DNA of 39,595 bases. Origin: JAEYFP01 sp964566545 (GTDB lineage Bacteria > Bacillota > Clostridia > Lachnospirales > Lachnospiraceae). The stretch's first letter is position 1, and each line of letters opens with the position of its first letter. The position numbers were made by a program, and so were the translations under genes. Under the pieces are notes generated by a model that was not told the DNA's origin, searched no databases, and was given only the letters and a program-made list of their open reading frames with translations. Of this stretch, positions 32,265-39,595 are shown piece by piece. The stretch is taken from positions 1 through 39,595 of the forward strand of contig CAZMIX010000021.1 of the NCBI GenBank assembly GCA_964566545.1, given 5' to 3'.

Positions 32265-33458
32265 ATGGAAACTTTAAAGGAATATTTTGATGAATTAAAT
32301 AAACTGAATTTCAAGAATATGTACAACAACGATTTTTTCCTGACTTGGGAAAAGACTGACGATGAGATTTCCGCCGTCTTCCTTTTGGCAGATGCGCTGC
32401 GCTTTATGCGTCAGAACAATATGTCCACAAAGGTATTTGAAAGCGGGCTCGGCATTTCGCTGTTCCGCGACAACTCTACGCGCACCCGTTTTTCCTTCGC
32501 TTCGGCCTGCAATCTGCTTGGTCTTGAGGTACAGGATTTAGATGAGGGCAAATCACAGATCGCGCATGGCGAGACGGTTCGTGAAACCGCCAACATGGTT
32601 TCGTTTATGGCAGACGTCATCGGCATCCGCGACGATATGTACATCGGCAAGGGCAACACTTATATGCGCAGCGTATCTGAGGCTGTCCGCGAAGGCTACC
32701 AGGACGGCGTACTCGAACAGATACCGACGCTCGTAAACCTGCAGTGCGACATCGACCATCCGACACAGTGCATGGCGGATATGCTCCATATCATCCATGA
32801 ATTCGGCGGTATTGAAAACCTCAAGGGTAAGAAAATCGCAATGTCCTGGGCATATTCTCCCTCCTACGGAAAGCCGCTTTCCGTTCCGCAGGGCGTCATC
32901 GGCCTGATGAGCCGTTTCGGAATGGACGTTGTTCTCGCTCATCCCGAAGGCTATGAGGTGATGCCGGAAACGCTTGCGGTCGCAAAAAAGAACGCGGCAG
33001 AATCAGGCGGTTCCTTTACGCAGACGAACAACATGGCGGAAGCGTTTAAGGACGCCGACATCGTTTATCCGAAGAGCTGGGCGCCGTTTGCGGCTATGGA
33101 AAAGCGTACCGATTTATACGCAAAAGGCGATTTCGACGGAATCGACCGGCTGGAAAAGGAGCTGCTTTCGCAGAATGCGCTTCACAAAGACTGGACGTGT
33201 AGCGAGGATCTGATGAAAACGACAAAGGACGGCAAAGCGCTCTATCTGCACTGCCTGCCTGCCGACATCACCGGCGTAAGCTGCGAGCACGGTGAAGTGG
33301 AGGCGTCCGTATTTGACCGCTACCGCGTCCCGCTTTACAAGGAAGCGAGTTTCAAGCCATATATTATTGCCGCGATGATTTTCTTAAGTAAATTTGAGGA
33401 TCCTGCCGCGTTGTTAAGGGCTCTAGAAATCAGGGGTACAAAGAGAAAGAAGGCGTAA
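32265..33458 (+). CDS. ygeW: YgeW, knotted carbamoyltransferase
   Basis: 397 residues from the ATG at 32265, which follows CGGAGG; an open frame extends further upstream into ygeY but is not used. Carbamoyl-phosphate site FRDNSTRTRFSFASA, the HPTQCMADMLH motif and LHCLPADITG are all intact, and the long insertion after HPTQ fits the knotted YgeW branch rather than ornithine carbamoyltransferase. Run in the catabolic direction, it would phosphorolyse a ureido compound to carbamoyl phosphate, which the next gene product can use to make ATP. Confidence 0.94.
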   Translation: METLKEYFDELNKLNFKNMYNNDFFLTWEKTDDEISAVFLLADALRFMRQNNMSTKVFESGLGISLFRDNSTRTRFSFASACNLLGLEVQDLDEGKSQIAHGETVRETANMVSFMADVIGIRDDMYIGKGNTYMRSVSEAVREGYQDGVLEQIPTLVNLQCDIDHPTQCMADMLHIIHEFGGIENLKGKKIAMSWAYSPSYGKPLSVPQGVIGLMSRFGMDVVLAHPEGYEVMPETLAVAKKNAAESGGSFTQTNNMAEAFKDADIVYPKSWAPFAAMEKRTDLYAKGDFDGIDRLEKELLSQNALHKDWTCSEDLMKTTKDGKALYLHCLPADITGVSCEHGEVEASVFDRYRVPLYKEASFKPYIIAAMIFLSKFEDPAALLRALEIRGTKRKKA

Positions 33459-33497
33459 GAAGCCACAGGCGGCTCGCCGTTTTAAGAGGGAACCAGA

Positions 33498-34439
33498 ATG
33501 GAAAAGAAAAAAAGGATTGTAATTGCGCTTGGCGGAAACGCGCTTGGTAATACGCTTCCCGAACAAATGGCAGCGGTAAAAATCACCTCCCGCTCTATCG
33601 TAGATTTGATCGAGGATGGCAACGAGGTCGTCATTTCCCATGGGAACGGGCCGCAGGTCGGCATGATCAATAACGCCATGTCCGCTCTGTCGCGTGAGGA
33701 TAAAAACCAGCCGAACACACCGCTTTCTGTTTGTGTTGCGATGAGTCAGGCTTATATTGGCTACGATTTGCAGAATGCGCTGCGCGAGGAATTACGAAAC
33801 CGCGGACTCAACATTCCGGTGACGACAATGATCACGCAGGTACGTGTCGACGAACACGACCCCGCTTTCCAAAATCCGAACAAACCGATCGGGCATTTTA
33901 TGACAAAGGAGCAGGCGAAACTCGCCGAAGAAAAATACGGACATATCATGAGAGAGGATGCCGGGCGGGGCTACCGCAGGATGGTGCCCTCTCCAAGGCC
34001 GGTGGAAATCGTTGAAATCGACGCGATCCGCACGCTTGTCAATGCCGGAGATGTCGTTATCGCCTGCGGAGGCGGCGGTATTCCCGTCTCGTTGCGCCAA
34101 AACCATTTAAAAGGAATGAGCGCCGTGATCGACAAAGATTTTGCAAGCTGTAGACTGGCGCAGGATCTGGACGCGGACTTTCTCATCATCCTGACTGCCG
34201 TCGAAAAGGTGGCGATTCATTTTGGCAAGCCTGACGTGCAATGGCTGTCCCGTATGACCGTACCGGAAGCAAAAGCTTACATCGCCGCAGGCGAATTCGC
34301 CCCCGGCTCCATGCTTCCAAAAGTGGAAGCCGCCGTGGAATTTGCCGAATCACAGCCGGGGCGTACCGCATTGATTACGCTTCTGGAAAAGGCGAAAGAT
34401 GGAATTAATGGGAATACGGGGACGTGGATTACACAGTGA
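33498..34439 (+). CDS. arcC: Carbamate kinase
   Basis: 313 residues, the standard length. Motifs ALGGNALGN near the start, VISHGNGPQVG, MTKEQAKLAEEKYG, VACGGGGIPV-type glycine loop (VIACGGGGIPVSL) and VIDKDFASCRLAQDLDADFL are typical of ArcC/YqeA. It converts carbamoyl phosphate plus ADP to ATP, CO2 and ammonia in the cytoplasm, and here would harvest energy from YgeW. It is 39 bases downstream of ygeW. No terminator is seen in the 18 bases before the convergent ZIP gene. Confidence 0.95.
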   Translation: MEKKKRIVIALGGNALGNTLPEQMAAVKITSRSIVDLIEDGNEVVISHGNGPQVGMINNAMSALSREDKNQPNTPLSVCVAMSQAYIGYDLQNALREELRNRGLNIPVTTMITQVRVDEHDPAFQNPNKPIGHFMTKEQAKLAEEKYGHIMREDAGRGYRRMVPSPRPVEIVEIDAIRTLVNAGDVVIACGGGGIPVSLRQNHLKGMSAVIDKDFASCRLAQDLDADFLIILTAVEKVAIHFGKPDVQWLSRMTVPEAKAYIAAGEFAPGSMLPKVEAAVEFAESQPGRTALITLLEKAKDGINGNTGTWITQ

Positions 34440-34457
34440 AATCATTGGTGGAAGATC

Positions 34458-35240
34458 TTACCCCAGCGCCACATCCAAAATCATCATTACCACAAACCCG
34501 ATCGCGACGCCAATCGTCGCGATATTACTGTGGTCGCCCTCCTGCGCTTCGGGAATCAGCTCCTCCACGACGACATAGATCATCGCGCCGGCGGCGAACG
34601 ATAGCAGATACGGCAGCACTGGCACGATAATGTCGGATAGCAGGATCGTGATGATCGCTGCAATAGGCTCCACGATCCCGGAAAAGGTGCCGTAACCAAA
34701 CGCTTTCAGCTTGGAGGTATTGGCATTTTTGAGCGGCATCGAAATGATCGCACCCTCTGGGAAGTTCTGGATCGCAATGCCGATCGACAACGCGAAAGCG
34801 CCTGCAAGCGTGATCGTCGTACTCTGCGAAAGCATCCCGGCAAATACGACGCCGACCGCCATCCCTTCGGGAATATTATGGATTGTCACCGCAAGAACCA
34901 GCATCGTATTTTTACTCAAGCCGGAACGCAAGCCCTCCGGCTCGTCATTGTTTAAATGGAGATGCGGTGTCAGGCTGTCAATCAACAGCAAAAAACCGAT
35001 ACCAAGCAAAAATCCAACCGCAGCGGGCACCCAGGCAACAACACCTTGGCTTTCGGCCATATCGATAGAAGGAATAATTAACGACCAGACTGAGGCCGCA
35101 ATCATAACGCCGGATGCGAATCCGAGCAGCGCTTTCTGCACATTTTTATCCATTTCCCCTTTAAGAAAAAAAACCATCGCCGAACCGAGTACCGTTCCCG
35201 CAAGAGGAATCAGAAGGCCCAAAAATACCATACTGCTCAT
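34458..35240 (-). CDS. ZIP family divalent metal transporter
   Basis: 260 residues with eight hydrophobic segments. The paired metal-binding motifs are HNIPEGMAVGV in helix 4 and QNFPEGAIISMPL in helix 5, and VVEELIPEA is in the last third. The loop LTPHLHLNN has the usual His residues. Members such as ZupT import Zn, Fe or Mn into the cytoplasm; the exact metal is unknown. The start follows GGGAG. Confidence 0.92.
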   Translation of the reverse strand: MSSMVFLGLLIPLAGTVLGSAMVFFLKGEMDKNVQKALLGFASGVMIAASVWSLIIPSIDMAESQGVVAWVPAAVGFLLGIGFLLLIDSLTPHLHLNNDEPEGLRSGLSKNTMLVLAVTIHNIPEGMAVGVVFAGMLSQSTTITLAGAFALSIGIAIQNFPEGAIISMPLKNANTSKLKAFGYGTFSGIVEPIAAIITILLSDIIVPVLPYLLSFAAGAMIYVVVEELIPEAQEGDHSNIATIGVAIGFVVMMILDVALG

Positions 35241-35279
35241 AAATCCTTACTCCCTTCGTTTTATCATCTGTCCAACAAT

Positions 35280-35321
35280 ATTGAAACTCCATACGGAAAG
35301 AGTCCCGCATGAAGTTTCAAT
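35280..35321. repeat. Long inverted repeat between the DUF975 and ZIP genes
   Basis: ATTGAAACT (35280-35288) and AGTTTCAAT (35313-35321) with inner CATACGG/CCGCATG partial pairing. It is in the ZIP leader on the minus strand, without a T-run, so an RNA hairpin or operator is more likely than a terminator. Confidence 0.5.
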
Positions 35322-35352
35322 AAAATTCTGCTATGTAATCCTCCGTAATCGG

Positions 35353-35919
35353 TTACTGCTTTTTGATCTTATGATAGTAATTGGTAAATGTCGCCTGCAT
35401 ATAAGGAAGAATCCAAATATAGGCGATACCGCAAGTGATTGCGCCAAGAAGCGCCCATCCGATAAAGGAAAGATAAAGCACGAATAACTCGGACTTGTGT
35501 CCTTCCATGATCATCTTGCTTTCATTCAGCGCCTCGCTCGCCGTCATTTCCGGATGCTCAGCAAAAATATAAAAGGCCTGTGAATAAGAAAGCGCTTTGA
35601 TAATTCCCGGAATAACAAAAAGCAAAGACCATAAAAAGACAAAGATGTTCACTAATAAGTAAAGACAGATGGATTGTCCAAGCCGCTTAAACCCTGCAAA
35701 CAGCCTATTAATCTCTATCTCTCCCCCCGCAACAACATCCAGATAAATATAAATAATACCTAATTGAAGCGGTGGAATAAGAATGAGTGTTCCGACGACC
35801 GGAATAAAACTGCTCACCCCCATAATTGCTGTCATAATCAGCGTACACACAAAGAGCATACCAATTTTTCCTGATATCTGCCCTTTGGCCAAACCTTTAA
35901 TTTCTTCTCTTGAAACCAT
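35353..35919 (-). CDS. DUF975 family membrane protein
   Basis: 188 residues from the ATG at 35919, preceded by GGAGG; an in-frame extension to 36006 lacks such a site. MVSREEIKGLAKGQISGKIG at the N-terminus, four to five membrane segments, and SYSQAFYIFAEHPEMTASEA followed by LNESKMIMEGHK are hallmarks of DUF975, an integral membrane family of unknown function in Firmicutes. It is 83 bases downstream of the DUF3298-type lipoprotein and probably cotranscribed. Confidence 0.9.
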   Translation of the reverse strand: MVSREEIKGLAKGQISGKIGMLFVCTLIMTAIMGVSSFIPVVGTLILIPPLQLGIIYIYLDVVAGGEIEINRLFAGFKRLGQSICLYLLVNIFVFLWSLLFVIPGIIKALSYSQAFYIFAEHPEMTASEALNESKMIMEGHKSELFVLYLSFIGWALLGAITCGIAYIWILPYMQATFTNYYHKIKKQ

Positions 35920-36002
35920 TTGTTTTCCCTCCTCGATTTTATATATGACCCGCCGTTCCATTTTCCGGCAAAGCCAATAAATAAGATTTCTCTTATTTAT
36001 TT

Positions 36003-36764
36003 TCATGTTGTACGAAGCACATACTCTTCCTTCAGCAGTTCAAACGAATCATAAGGAATGACAAAGTCCAGAATTCCCGAAGAATGAGGAGACAAAAGAT
36101 ACTCATTGCTAATCACATGGAAACCGTCTTCCCCAAAATACCAGGTCGTGTCGGACAACACTTCTCCAACATAATCCGCATAGTCCTCAAATAGCATATC
36201 GGTATATTTAGGATCCTTTAGTTGCTCCAATAATGTCTGCTCAATAAACGCTTTTGCGGCTGCCTCGTCAGATACGACATCCCGCAGAGTCAAAAGTGCG
36301 CCTGTCTCTGTTGAGAAATTATAGCCCCCCGCAACGCTGTTCGGATGCGCGCCACCGGTGTATTCATAGATATCCTGTCTGAAGCTGATGACCTGACTGT
36401 CCGCTCTGACAGTCTTAAATTCACTCCCGAACCCATAACCGTTAAAGAATTCCAGCGTCTCTTCGTCACGCGAAGCCAAATCTTCCTTCGCAAAAACCTC
36501 GTATTCGTTCGCTTGTCTGTCGTCCTCGGCGACCAGGCTGCCAATATACTCATTAATCTTTGCTTCGGCCTCCTCATTGCCCTTTACGGACACAACCGGA
36601 TAATTTCCGGTAACGGACAGAATAAGCCGCCCGTCCTCATCATATCGTTCCGCCGCATGTTCCATCATCTCTACCGAAACAGCATAATTTTGGCTTATCT
36701 GGCAGCCGGTCAGCAGCATTCCCATTGTGACCGCCGTCAGCAGCAACCATATACCCTTTTTCAT
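36003..36764 (-). CDS. DUF4163/DUF3298-domain lipoprotein
   Basis: 253 residues. Signal peptide with lipobox LLTGC (Cys about residue 21). After it, PVVSVKGNEEAEAKINEYIG and DIYEYTGGAHPNSVAGGYNF plus the C-terminal FGEDGFHVISNEYLLSPHSSG match the paired DUF4163/DUF3298 domains found in RsiV and related surface proteins. RsiV binds lysozyme as an anti-sigma factor, but this protein has no cytoplasmic sigma-binding part. Function unknown; located on the outer membrane face. Confidence 0.85.
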   Translation of the reverse strand: MKKGIWLLLTAVTMGMLLTGCQISQNYAVSVEMMEHAAERYDEDGRLILSVTGNYPVVSVKGNEEAEAKINEYIGSLVAEDDRQANEYEVFAKEDLASRDEETLEFFNGYGFGSEFKTVRADSQVISFRQDIYEYTGGAHPNSVAGGYNFSTETGALLTLRDVVSDEAAAKAFIEQTLLEQLKDPKYTDMLFEDYADYVGEVLSDTTWYFGEDGFHVISNEYLLSPHSSGILDFVIPYDSFELLKEEYVLRTT

Positions 36765-36856
36765 CTGCTCAGCCTCCTCCCGACATTATATGAAACCCGC
36801 ACTGCGAAAAGAATGCGGAAGCAAATTCTTTTTCTATTTTCTACCCACTTATATTT

Positions 36857-36885
36857 ATTATATATTCTCTCGCCCAATTATACAA
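36857..36885 (-). promoter_or_regulatory. Promoter of the DUF3298-type lipoprotein
   Basis: Minus-strand TTGTAT (36885-36880), 17-base spacer, TATAAT (36862-36857). A small CCGCA/TGCGG leader hairpin follows (36797-36818). Confidence 0.65.
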
Positions 36886-36919
36886 TTGTTCTTTTCTTTA
36901 TTTTACAATTTTCTCGTTT

Positions 36920-37369
36920 TTATTGATCCATATGATTCTCGGACAACACCCGGCGCAGCGCATGCTCAAAATGCACATCATCCTCTCTTGTCCTCTTTTT
37001 GGGCCCCTTTAAGGAAAAGTGCATGCTCCTTCTGGCCTTCTTTGCCATATGACGTTCAAACATCAGCCGGTCAATATTTTCATTTGTATATTCCATGCCA
37101 TTTTGATGAAGGACACGCATCCCTTTTCCGAGAGCCATCGAAGCGACGCCGTAATCCTGTGTAATCACAACATCCCCCTTGTTACCGGTCTGCACAATCC
37201 TAAAATCCGTGGAATCCGCACCTTTATCTACCGTAATAACAGTTCCGTAGGCAGAACTCAGCGAATGGCACGTATCACAAATCAGTAATAGAGGAATCTG
37301 AAATTCCTTTGCCGCCCTTTCTGCAATCGCAATGACCGGACAGGCATCGGCATCAATAATTATTTTCAT
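36920..37369 (-). CDS. YaiI/YqxD family protein (UPF0178)
   Basis: 149 residues. The start MKIIIDADACPVIAIAERAA and later VVITQDYGVASMALGKGMRV define the UPF0178 (DUF188) family, which has a PIN-like nuclease fold with conserved aspartates but no proven role. It is 27 bases downstream of guanine deaminase and has GAGGTG in front, so it is probably in that operon. Confidence 0.92.
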   Translation of the reverse strand: MKIIIDADACPVIAIAERAAKEFQIPLLLICDTCHSLSSAYGTVITVDKGADSTDFRIVQTGNKGDVVITQDYGVASMALGKGMRVLHQNGMEYTNENIDRLMFERHMAKKARRSMHFSLKGPKKRTREDDVHFEHALRRVLSENHMDQ

Positions 37370-37396
37370 AGCCCGTGCACCTCTATTCCGTAATCT

Positions 37397-38671
37397 TTAT
37401 ATTTTTCGGCCTTCCACATATTTTGCAACGATCGAACACGATTCCGACATATAGACAGTTCTTTCCAGCCTGTCACGCAGACCAAGTGACCTTGGCGTCT
37501 TGAGCGTGCTGTCGTCAATCACGACTGCATCAAACAAATAGCCTTCCTCAAAGCTGCCCACCTTTCCAAAAAATGCGCCGCCGCCCTTCGTTCCCATATA
37601 GAACGCTTCCTCCAGACTGACCGGTCTTAGCGCTTTATCCGACAACCGCCACCGGAGCTTGGAAACCTGAATGCAGTCTGACATCGCACGCAGGATCGAG
37701 GCTGAAAAGCCTCCCGCCACATCCGTACCAAGTCCGATCCGCATTCCCATATCCAAATAACGGCGCACCGGCGCGATGCCCGAAGCAATATTTGTATTAG
37801 ACTGCGGACAATGGGCAATAAATACACCATTTTCATAAAGTCTACGGATCTCCTCTTCCCCTGAATAAACGCAGTGTGCCATGATCGTAGGCACTTCTTT
37901 CCCGAATAGACCGAAACGGTCATAAGCGTCACCGTAAAATGCGGACTCGGGCGCAAGCGCTTTCACCCATGCGACCTCTTCCGGATTCTCCGATAAATGG
38001 GACTGTACCGGAAGATCGTACTCTCTGGCAAGCTCTCCGAGCATTTTCATCAGGTCATCCGTACAGGACGGCACAAAACGCGGAGTAATCATCGGCTTTG
38101 TATAGCGATACTTATAAAGCGTCCGCTCGATCCAAACCTGCGTTTTGGCCGCCGACTGAGCCGCACTTTTTTCGCATAAATAATCTGGCGAATTCCGATC
38201 CATATTCACCTTTCCAACCCATGTACAAATGCCTGTATCCTCAAGCAGATCCATCAAAAGCTCCGTCGCCTCCGTATGAATCGTACCGAATACACAGGCT
38301 CGCGTCGTGGCACCCGTCTTCATCTCCTCGGCAAACAGCGCATACGCCTCTTTGGCGTAATCCAGTCCGACGTATTTTGCTTCCTCAGGAAAGGTATTCG
38401 TATTCAGCCATTCAAGCAGCTCCAAATCCATACCGAGTGCCCGAAAGGTATACTGGGGCGCATGCAAATGCAGATCCGTCAACCCCGGAAGAATCAGCTG
38501 ATCGCCCAGATCAATGACAGGAAGTGCCTCATATTCCTTTGGCAGCACCTGAAATACACCGCCTGAAATACCATTCAAGCATACGGCATACGCCTGTTCA
38601 AGCGCAGCAAGCTCAGTTGTGGATTTACTATAATAAATGTTCCCCTTTAAAACAAATGTATGTTTTTCCAT
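37397..38671 (-). CDS. guaD: Guanine deaminase
   Basis: 424 residues from the ATG at 38671, with GGGGAG 11 bases upstream; an in-frame GTG at 38683 directly abuts that site and is less likely. Amidohydrolase metal motifs are LTDLHLHAPQYTFR (HxH), QSHLSENPEEV, AHCVYS and GLGTDVAGG; the HAPQY sequence is specific to guanine deaminase. It converts guanine to xanthine and ammonia, feeding xanthine to the catabolic system or to Xpt, encoded upstream. Confidence 0.93.
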   Translation of the reverse strand: MEKHTFVLKGNIYYSKSTTELAALEQAYAVCLNGISGGVFQVLPKEYEALPVIDLGDQLILPGLTDLHLHAPQYTFRALGMDLELLEWLNTNTFPEEAKYVGLDYAKEAYALFAEEMKTGATTRACVFGTIHTEATELLMDLLEDTGICTWVGKVNMDRNSPDYLCEKSAAQSAAKTQVWIERTLYKYRYTKPMITPRFVPSCTDDLMKMLGELAREYDLPVQSHLSENPEEVAWVKALAPESAFYGDAYDRFGLFGKEVPTIMAHCVYSGEEEIRRLYENGVFIAHCPQSNTNIASGIAPVRRYLDMGMRIGLGTDVAGGFSASILRAMSDCIQVSKLRWRLSDKALRPVSLEEAFYMGTKGGGAFFGKVGSFEEGYLFDAVVIDDSTLKTPRSLGLRDRLERTVYMSESCSIVAKYVEGRKI

Positions 38672-38729
38672 ATAGTCACACACTCCCCAAATTTACAAGT
38701 CTATAGTATCGCATCATTCTTTCTGAGGC

Positions 38730-38760
38730 TGAGCTTTACTTCGGCGCGGCTATGCATAAA
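38730..38760 (+). repeat. Degenerate partial copy D of the dispersed repeat
   Basis: GAGCTTTACTTCGGCGCGG and CTATGCATAAAA resemble the right-hand third of the 79-bp element (CAGCTTTTGTTCCGCGCGCG...GCGCATAAAA). As with copy A, it directly follows the T-run of a minus-strand terminator. Similarity is modest. Confidence 0.4.
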
Positions 38761-38795
38761 AAAGAAGAATTAACGCCTTTTCATTAACTCTTCTT
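38761..38795 (-). terminator. Terminator of xpt
   Basis: Minus-strand AAAGAAGAGTTAA (38795-38783), 9-base loop, TTAATTCTTCTTT (38773-38761) and more T residues to 38756. It is 37 bases after the xpt stop. Confidence 0.85.
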
Positions 38796-38831
38796 TGAGT
38801 AATTAATGTCCGATAGCTCTAGGAGGCTCTC

Positions 38832-39416
38832 TCAGTTGCTTTCACGGAATACGATTTCACCTGTCACATCGTCCATGCTTTCCACGATGGCGAGTGATTC
38901 CAAATGGATGCCTTTGGAGCGGATGATGCCGCCGCCCACCTGAAAACCCTTTTCGACCGCGATCCCCGCGCCGACAAGCGTCGCACCGGCGTCCTCGACA
39001 AGCTGCACCAGACCTTCTAGCGCCTTGCCGTTCGCAAGGAAATCATCGATGATCAGCACCCTGTCCTCAGGCCCTAAAAACTGCCTGGAAACGATAATGT
39101 CATAGACTCTTCCGTGGGTAAACGACTCCACCTTGGACGTATAAACGTCGCCCGCGATGTTTTTTGTCTTAGACTTTTTCGCAAATACGACGGGAACCTT
39201 GAAATACTGCGCCACAATGCAGGCAAGCCCGATGCCGGAAGCCTCGATCGTCAGTATTTTTGTAATATTCTCCGTCGCAAACCGCTTCTGGAACTCGCGT
39301 CCCAACTCACAAAACAACGGAATATCCATCTGATGATTTAAAAAGCTGTCCACCTTTAATATATTACCCGGCCTGACAATCCCGTCCCTGCGTATCCTAT
39401 CCTCTAATAGTTTCAT
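38832..39416 (-). CDS. xpt: Xanthine phosphoribosyltransferase
   Basis: 194 residues, the usual Xpt length. MKLLEDRIRRDGIVRPGNIL and FLNHQMDIPLFCELG at the start, the ILTIEASGIGLACIVA strand, and the PRPP-binding loop VLIIDDFLANGKALEGL are all characteristic. It converts xanthine and PRPP to XMP in the cytoplasm, salvaging the base that guanine deaminase makes. No guanine riboswitch of the usual consensus was recognised in the 179 upstream bases in the window. Confidence 0.95.
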   Translation of the reverse strand: MKLLEDRIRRDGIVRPGNILKVDSFLNHQMDIPLFCELGREFQKRFATENITKILTIEASGIGLACIVAQYFKVPVVFAKKSKTKNIAGDVYTSKVESFTHGRVYDIIVSRQFLGPEDRVLIIDDFLANGKALEGLVQLVEDAGATLVGAGIAVEKGFQVGGGIIRSKGIHLESLAIVESMDDVTGEIVFRESN

Positions 39417-39462
39417 CTGCGCTCCCCTTTGTTATGGATTCTGGCTCTATATTATGATGCAA

Positions 39463-39520
39463 GGGTCAAAAGGTCATTTCGCTTTGTGCTCGCACAAAAG
39501 CGAATAGGACTTGTTGACCC
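39463..39520. repeat. Long imperfect hairpin upstream of xpt
   Basis: GGGTCAA (39463-39469) pairs with TTGACCC (39514-39520), and TTCGCTTTGTGC with GCACAAAAGCGAA (one bulged A) around a two-base loop. It lies in the xpt leader or promoter. The stem sequence resembles parts of the dispersed repeat only weakly. The remainder to the window end holds a GTTGC/GCAAC dyad and no coding frame. Confidence 0.6.
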
Positions 39521-39595
39521 GCTAAACATGAGCAGGTAGCGCTATGGCGCGGATTGCGAATGTTTATAGAATTGCGGGAGTTGCATAGCAACGGA

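Noticed and set aside
39417..39595. Guanine (purine) riboswitch upstream of xpt
   Set aside because: No conserved purine-riboswitch core sequence was found on the minus strand in the available bases.
1..39595. CRISPR array, rRNA, tRNA, prophage or intact insertion sequence
   Set aside because: No regularly spaced repeats, RNA-gene motifs, phage genes or transposase with terminal repeats were seen.

Overview
The window looks like chromosome of a strictly anaerobic, gut-type Clostridia member of the Bacillota, most likely Lachnospiraceae or a close relative. This rests on a Trp T-box in front of a TrpB2-type gene, strong AGGAGG-type ribosome binding sites, a trimeric NADH-linked [FeFe]-hydrogenase, an aldo/keto reductase with a ferredoxin tail, DUF975, PadR and YafY/WYL proteins, and a selenium-associated molybdenum hydroxylase / purine-catabolism gene set. 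No rRNA, tRNA, CRISPR array, phage or intact insertion sequence was seen.

Layout. 1-1383 (minus): 5' part of a TrpB-like gene with its T-box leader and promoter. 1428-4674 (plus): ECF-type sigma factor, membrane protein resembling an anti-sigma factor, and VWA lipoprotein; two promoter-like elements of identical geometry precede the sigma and VWA genes. 4681-8832 (minus): hydABC. 8939-11020 (plus): ferredoxin-tailed aldo/keto reductase and CAP-domain lipoprotein. 11038-11169 (minus): 43-residue protein. 11360-19592 (minus): ssnA, ygfK, a frameshifted molybdopterin-binding gene, an xdhC-like gene, modB and modC. 19663-20384 (plus): a YheO/DauR-type regulator divergent from ssnA. 20377-24501 (minus): broken HAD phosphatase, PNPOx-like and GyrI-like proteins, WYL regulator, mntP and a methyltransferase. 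24749-26945 (plus): PadR regulator and a flavodoxin-like/SCP2-like/membrane fusion. 27120-27838: remnant of a PD-(D/E)XK 'transposase'. 28027-30806 (minus): threonine-synthase-like gene and a second fold-type II PLP enzyme, divergent from ygeY, ygeW and carbamate kinase (31045-34439, plus). 34458-39416 (minus): ZIP transporter, DUF975 protein, DUF3298-type lipoprotein, YaiI-like protein, guanine deaminase and xanthine phosphoribosyltransferase.

How it fits together. The two catabolic arms (ssnA-ygfK-Mo genes; PLP enzymes/ygeY-ygeW-carbamate kinase) match the gene set known from the E. coli yge/ygf/ssnA locus and from purine-degrading gut anaerobes. Purines are thought to be opened to ureido compounds. 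Carbamoyl groups are then recovered as carbamoyl phosphate (YgeW) and converted to ATP, CO2 and ammonia by carbamate kinase, while the carbon skeleton is thought to leave through a PLP-dependent lyase. GuaD and Xpt feed guanine and xanthine into catabolism or salvage, and HydABC can dispose of the electrons. The xanthine hydroxylase, hydantoinase and the usual diaminopropionate lyase (YgeX) are not in the window.

The most notable points are the PLP enzyme pair that may replace or supplement YgeX, a 79-bp dispersed palindromic repeat family, the shared ECF-type promoter motif, a domain-swapped XdhC-like protein, and two apparent single-base frameshifts.
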